Notes under the pieces: generated by a model
Told to the model about the DNA's origin: nothing
The model's database searches: none
The model's input: only the letters and a program-made list of their open reading frames with translations
Origin: Fratercula arctica
Lineage: Eukaryota > Chordata > Aves > Charadriiformes > Alcidae
Reading direction: 5' to 3'
NCBI GenBank assembly: GCA_947846985.1
Contig: CANTUZ010000002.1
Coordinates: 16,879,587-16,943,586, forward strand
DNA: 64,000 nt
Position numbers and translations under genes: made by a program
Part shown: in pieces, positions 58,961-64,000 of the stretch
How positions within the stretch are numbered: position 1 is the first letter of the stretch
How the letters are laid out: each line of letters begins with the position of its first letter

Positions 58961-61900
58961 ACGCTTAACTGTCACGCAGAAACCTGACTTCTTTCTGCCC
59001 GTTATAAACTGGTGATATGACGTGTGATGTCTTCCACTCTCTGCTTTCGTTTGGTGAGTATGGTACAGCAGGGCTGCTTTTGCAGTGCAAATTGAGACCA
59101 CCTGTTAGAACATTTTCAGGCCTTTAATATGTCCTTAGAGGAACCAGACCTTCCTCAGATCAAAGTCCCTCAAGATTCCTCTCAGGATCCAGTTTTGTGG
59201 CCAGCATTCATCACAACCAACTGCTTTTGAACACAGCCAGTTGTCTGGGAGACTGTACGGCTTAGTCCTGCCTTAGTCCTATGATTAAGCTGAGACAAGC
59301 TCTGGGACATGATGGTTCTTACTGCGCAGCATCAGTCTGCCCAGTGACTTCTTGCTCTAGGAAACACCACCTGGACACACAGGGCTTGAGTAATTTCCAA
59401 CATGGGCATCTCCAGTGGTGCACCTGCCAGGGCTGGCAGCTATGACACAGGACCTACAGAAGACCTGCATGTTTCTGGACCAGCAGTTGGACTCAGGTGG
59501 CACTTCCTAGGGGAAAATGGCAACTAACCTGCGCTCAAGCAGCTGAATCGTGCACGCTGCCCAAGCGGAGGAAGAAGCATTGGAACAGCATTGCATTTAT
59601 TAAATCACATGTATCAGGGACATCCAGTGCATGGGTAAATAATTACACCATGCTGCAGTGACACTACTGGGCAGGAGATGGGGTTTCCATCCATCCTAAA
59701 ACAGAGTCTCCCAAACTGAAACCTGGGGCATCCAGAAGCACAACTTGTCCAAGGACCAGCTGCAATGCAGTGCCCAGTGGGGCTGGCAGCGGGGTGCACA
59801 CGTGAAAGCCAAGGAAGGCAGCAGGACAAGGGGACTGGCTGGGGTAGGGGCTATTTCCCCAGCACGTTACTGCAGCTGCTGCATATCCCTGCAGGCACAG
59901 CTTCCCCTTCCCTTGCTGGAGCCGTTACTCCCCAACCCTCTGCTTACCCAGGGTGTGGAGCTGGCACAGACCCCCAACGACCCCAGATCCTGTTTCTGGG
60001 CTGCTCTGACCAAGAGTGCAATCATGCACACTTCCTTCCACATTTATGCAAAAAGCATCCACCCCACACGTATTTCCACTGTATTTGAGGCCTTGTGTAG
60101 TCTTGGCAGAAGTGGATGGATTTTGCCCAGAATACACAATTTAGTGCTAATTATCTCTTCCTGCTGGGCTTTAGAGCACAGAGCTTTCAGTTCAAGAACA
60201 ACAACTACAAGAGCTAATGGATTGCTCTGTTACTAGGAAGCAAACCCTTTGCAGAGCGCAGAGGATCCTGCCCCACTGCAGGTCCCAGGGAAAGCTCAGT
60301 GCCGCAACAATAGGAGGACGGAATTTGTTAACTCTTCAGAGAAGGAGAGAGCATCGCCAGTGTTGTAATTGCCTTCCGCTGGCGCTGCTGGGGGGAACAC
60401 CCCAACACAAAAGAGCACCTCACCCCTCCCAGGGCATAGGAAATTGTGTTGTAGGAGAAGAAAACTCCATTTGTCGGGTCAGTGAGAGGGTGCAGAAGAG
60501 AATAGGATGGAAAAACTGTGGCTGAGATTCTTTCCTTTCCATGTCACATACCATAAAAGTCTGTATTTTCTGTTCTCATTTGGAATGAGTGTATAGGACA
60601 TGGATTATACTGTTGCTTTCCAGACTCCACTTCTCATGTGCATTTATCCCACATCTAGGATGGCCTCTGGGCTCCACTGCTAGGGCTCCTCTGACAAACC
60701 ACTTCTTTTTTGGTGATATTCCCTGAGATGAGAAAGAGCTTTGCAGCACTCAGCTGGCAATTCAGCTGCAGGTAATGAATTAACAGCATATGGGAGTCAC
60801 ACTTGGAGCCAATAATAATTTAATTCACCTGCACTGGCACTTAACCATCCAGCAACCACCATTGCAGAACTGCTCTCTGCACAGCTAATTTAGGAGCTTT
60901 ATAGACCTACATGTGGTGATCATTTGATTCTAACACTGACATGTTACCTGAAGGAGAGTCAGAAGTACCTCCCAGCATAGCGAGTATTTTGGCTGGTGGT
61001 GACCACATCTTAGCTTCTCTTTCAAATGCAGTCTTTTAGGTGTAGATGCTCACCTACTTGAATATCCTTACAAGTGTAAGAAATAAAATACTGAAATATA
61101 GAGCAGATGCTTCAGTACCTTGGACTAAATCCATTATTGACAGAGGACCAACATTACACCCTTCTCAAAGACACTTTCTCACTTGCTCATATGGTGCACA
61201 GATATAGGCTGCTGGCAGCGATCTCTAAGGCAACGCAGGCAACTTCCAGATATTCAGCTACCCTTTGTCTCCATTTCTTGTGCAAGATTCTGGACAGTTT
61301 ATTCTCATTTGGGTCTCTGTAGTTATCACACTAAAATATCCTCCTTATTGCTGTATTTAGTATCCCTCTTGAAAATGGGTCAAAGGAAACAGCGCTGGAT
61401 GAATGGAACAACACCCCGCAGGTGAGGGTGAGGTGAGGGATGGTGTCTGTCCCCAGCAGCGTTACTGCAGGCCACTGAGATAATCCCGTGATCTGCCTGC
61501 CAATGTGCATGGGTTTCAGTGGCAGCTCTTTTAGAGAGCTTGCTACTACCAGTGACAAAGGTCTTCATGTCTTGGAATCACAACTACTGGCACGGAAAGG
61601 TAAAAGGCTGTAAGGAGTGAGAATCCTTCTTCCTGAGTCAGTTGAGGAAACAGCTGTACAAAGCCTGACGCCACTTTGCCGAGACGGTCGCGAGCATCCT
61701 CCATCATGTCCAGACGCAGTTTCCTGTCTCTAGAACAAGTTGTCCAGCTGTGGCTCGCTGGGGAACACCAGAAGGAAAAAAGAGAAATACCAGATTGATC
61801 CCAGGGAAGATTTTTTCTGTGAAACAAAGGTAAATAATTCTGCTGCTTTATGACTGGTGGTTTTACTCTGAGGTATTACACAATAGGCTTAAATAATGCT

Positions 61901-64000
61901 GAAGTATGGCTGCCTCCAGTTTTACCTGATTATAATGTTTCTCCTTGGCATGGTGCATCTCAGAGAAGGTTGGTTATGAAGAATAAAAGCCTTTCAGGGT
62001 TCAGTCTGTTTGCACATGAACCTTCTCGCCCGACCATGGTAATAAGCGTGTGAAGTACACATTGAAATAATTCTTCATAATATTTTGTCTCATAACATTT
62101 GAAATTGAAGTATGCTTTTTACTTTTACAAATAAATATTGAGCTAATTGCATTAACAAACATAAATCAAAACTGTATATTTTGGCGAATAAAAGGCAGAA
62201 TGTACTCTTCCTATCCTGCATGTGGACAGCCCCGGTTTCCAGCATGAGCAGGTCCATGGGGGACCAGCATGGGCAGCTGCCGCGGGGGAAATCAAAGCGA
62301 CCGGACACCCCATCCCCAAGCCCCTGGGACCCCCAGCCTGGTCAAGCAGGGTGGTCAGACTATAAATGCTGAGCACACTCAGAGATGTACCTCTGCTTCT
62401 GCGCCATCTCCTCGAGCCCAATGCCCTGGCTGTGCTGCAACCATGGTAGAGTCGCATTGCACATGTGGGATTTAACGTGTTGCAGCAAAAGTGCAGGAAA
62501 GCCATGGCCCATCTTCCCTTCAGATGAGATTTGGGATTGAGCAGTAAGTACAGGACAGCCCACATTGCACAGGGCATCTGGTGACTGAATGCCAGGCGAC
62601 CTCCATACTGCAGGTGATGCTCCAACCCCATCTGTATGGCTACAGCTTTGCTCTCCTAGAGCTCCTATGCTTCACCGGCTAGCCATTGCTGAAATTAGAT
62701 CCCACAGCATGCCTGTGGATAATGATTTATACTTATCTTTTCTCTAAAGATAGGGAAACTGGAGCAGAGACAGGGATTTTTTTCCTGCTGTAGAGATGTT
62801 TCAATTGTTTTCATCCTTGAATCTGACATTTGTGATCCGGGATTTCTCCCACCTCACGTATTCCTGCACTTGGGTGGGACGTGGGCACCTGGCTGTCCCC
62901 TGTGGGCAGCTGTGCCACCTGACTTTGACAGAAATGGACAACATAAGGCAGGAAGACCCCTTCAGACTCCTACAAAAAATACGTTGGGTTTTTTAATCAG
63001 TAGGGCAGCGCACCACCTGGGGGCAGGGGGAATGAGGCTGATCTTTGGGAATTTTTTGGAAGCTTTGCTGACCATCAGTCAGATAGATAGCTGTAAAAAC
63101 ATTTGTGTGGGGTCAGGTCTGAAAACACTGCAGGGCCATCCTCTTCTCTGGAGAGATTTTGTACGGAGACTTGGGGAAAACCAGCAAAGCAATGGGCACA
63201 TGCATTTCTTTTTCATTGTCATGGCTGGTAGAAGGAGCTGGTTTAAGTATTTGCTGATATGATGTAGATAGCAAAAGCTAGATCTAATGTAAGTGCCTGT
63301 AATAGCCCTTGGCCCCTCTGGCAGGCACCTAGTGGTCCCTGCTGCCCAGGCATCCAGGGCCACCCCAGTGCCACTGGGTGCTTCTTTCCTGCCCAAGGCA
63401 ACAAGGTGAAGGACACGCAGTTTTTGGGAGATCCCAAAATCTCCTGAGGAGCCTGACCTGCTGGTTGTGCCCAGAGCCCACCTCATGTGTACTGATGATT
63501 TCTGCCCCTTGTGAAACACAGGAACAGCCAATATTTTCTTCTAAAGCTTGGGTGGAGGAGGAACCTGTTCCTTATGCAGCAACTTGTAGCACAAGCACTC
63601 ACCAAGGATGCTGTGTGGTGCTCAGGGTGGTGCTTGTCACCTCCTACTCCATCACGGTGGCCAAATGTGCATGGATTGGTCTTTGTGACACAGCGATCAG
63701 CACAGGGGCATCTTCTCTGCCAAGGGACTCTCTTCCCATGGGATCAGAGACAGATTCCCTCTGTGCATGTGCTTGTTTGTATGACTCTTGTCTCCTTTCC
63801 TCATCGTCTCCTTTCACCTAGGTCCTGAAATACTGTCTAAAGAGGAAAACATCCCCAGTGAAAGGAAAGGCAGTGTCCCTGCCTTGCTCTGAAATAGCCT
63901 CTGTCCACTGGGTTACAGTTTTCAGTCACTGAGGTGGCGATGTGTGGATTAAATAGGATATTGGGGTCCTCCTCCTGACATGAATAAATTTACCTTTTGG
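58961..64000. other. Long non-coding stretch, no gene seen
   Basis: Unique sequence of moderate GC with an AT-rich part at 61850-62190 (TAAATATTGAGCTAATTGC near 62132). Frames of up to 163 codons (59745-60236 plus; 62152-62631 minus) overlap others and have no recognisable domain. No repeat, RNA gene or convincing splice structure is seen up to the window end. Confidence 0.5.

Noticed and set aside
62152..62631. 159-codon minus-strand open frame
   Set aside because: No recognisable motif, moderate GC, and overlapped by several other frames; consistent with chance.
1..64000. CRISPR arrays, operons, tRNA or rRNA genes, viral or toxin genes
   Set aside because: No regularly spaced direct repeats, no cloverleaf with A/B boxes, no rRNA-like sequence and no viral coding domains were seen. 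The CR1 pieces are cellular LINE retroposons.

Overview
This 64 kb window looks like vertebrate, most likely avian, nuclear DNA. There are no bacterial-style gene arrays. The base composition is moderate and CpG-poor, with short CpG-rich patches. The only interspersed repeats I recognise are 5'-truncated CR1 LINEs, the dominant retroposon family of birds and other sauropsids. Five CR1 pieces cover roughly 2.6 kb, a low repeat load that fits a bird. A non-avian reptile cannot be excluded from sequence alone.

I find no complete protein-coding gene, no rRNA or tRNA gene and no CRISPR array. The open frames of 60-240 codons are scattered on both strands, overlap one another, sit mostly in GC-rich patches and match nothing I recognise. 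Layout: positions 1-950 may be the last exon and 3' UTR of a plus-strand gene, with a strong polypyrimidine tract and AG, then AATAAA at 927. Positions 950-15,950 are non-coding, with candidate regulatory blocks at 2,640-2,960 and 10,310-10,870, a minus-strand candidate coding exon at 6,568-6,688, and two plus-strand splice-flanked pieces at 3,562 and 12,616. CR1 copies lie at 15,970-16,765 (-), 27,610-27,983 (+), 33,705-34,435 (-), 39,111-39,515 (-) and 58,675-58,960 (+). Between them is unannotatable intergenic or intronic DNA. The densest cluster of developmental-factor motifs is at 45,410-46,215, with a weaker block at 46,930-47,200 and another at 51,460-51,610. Further splice-flanked open segments are at 29,827-29,919 and 55,558-55,728.

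Overall this reads as a gene desert or very long intron next to a developmental regulator: few transposons, several AT-rich motif-dense blocks and almost no coding sequence. The plus-strand candidate exons do not join in a common reading phase, so they are not shown to be one coding transcript. Candidate regulatory blocks are inferred from motif clustering only. Conservation, chromatin and RNA data were not available to me.
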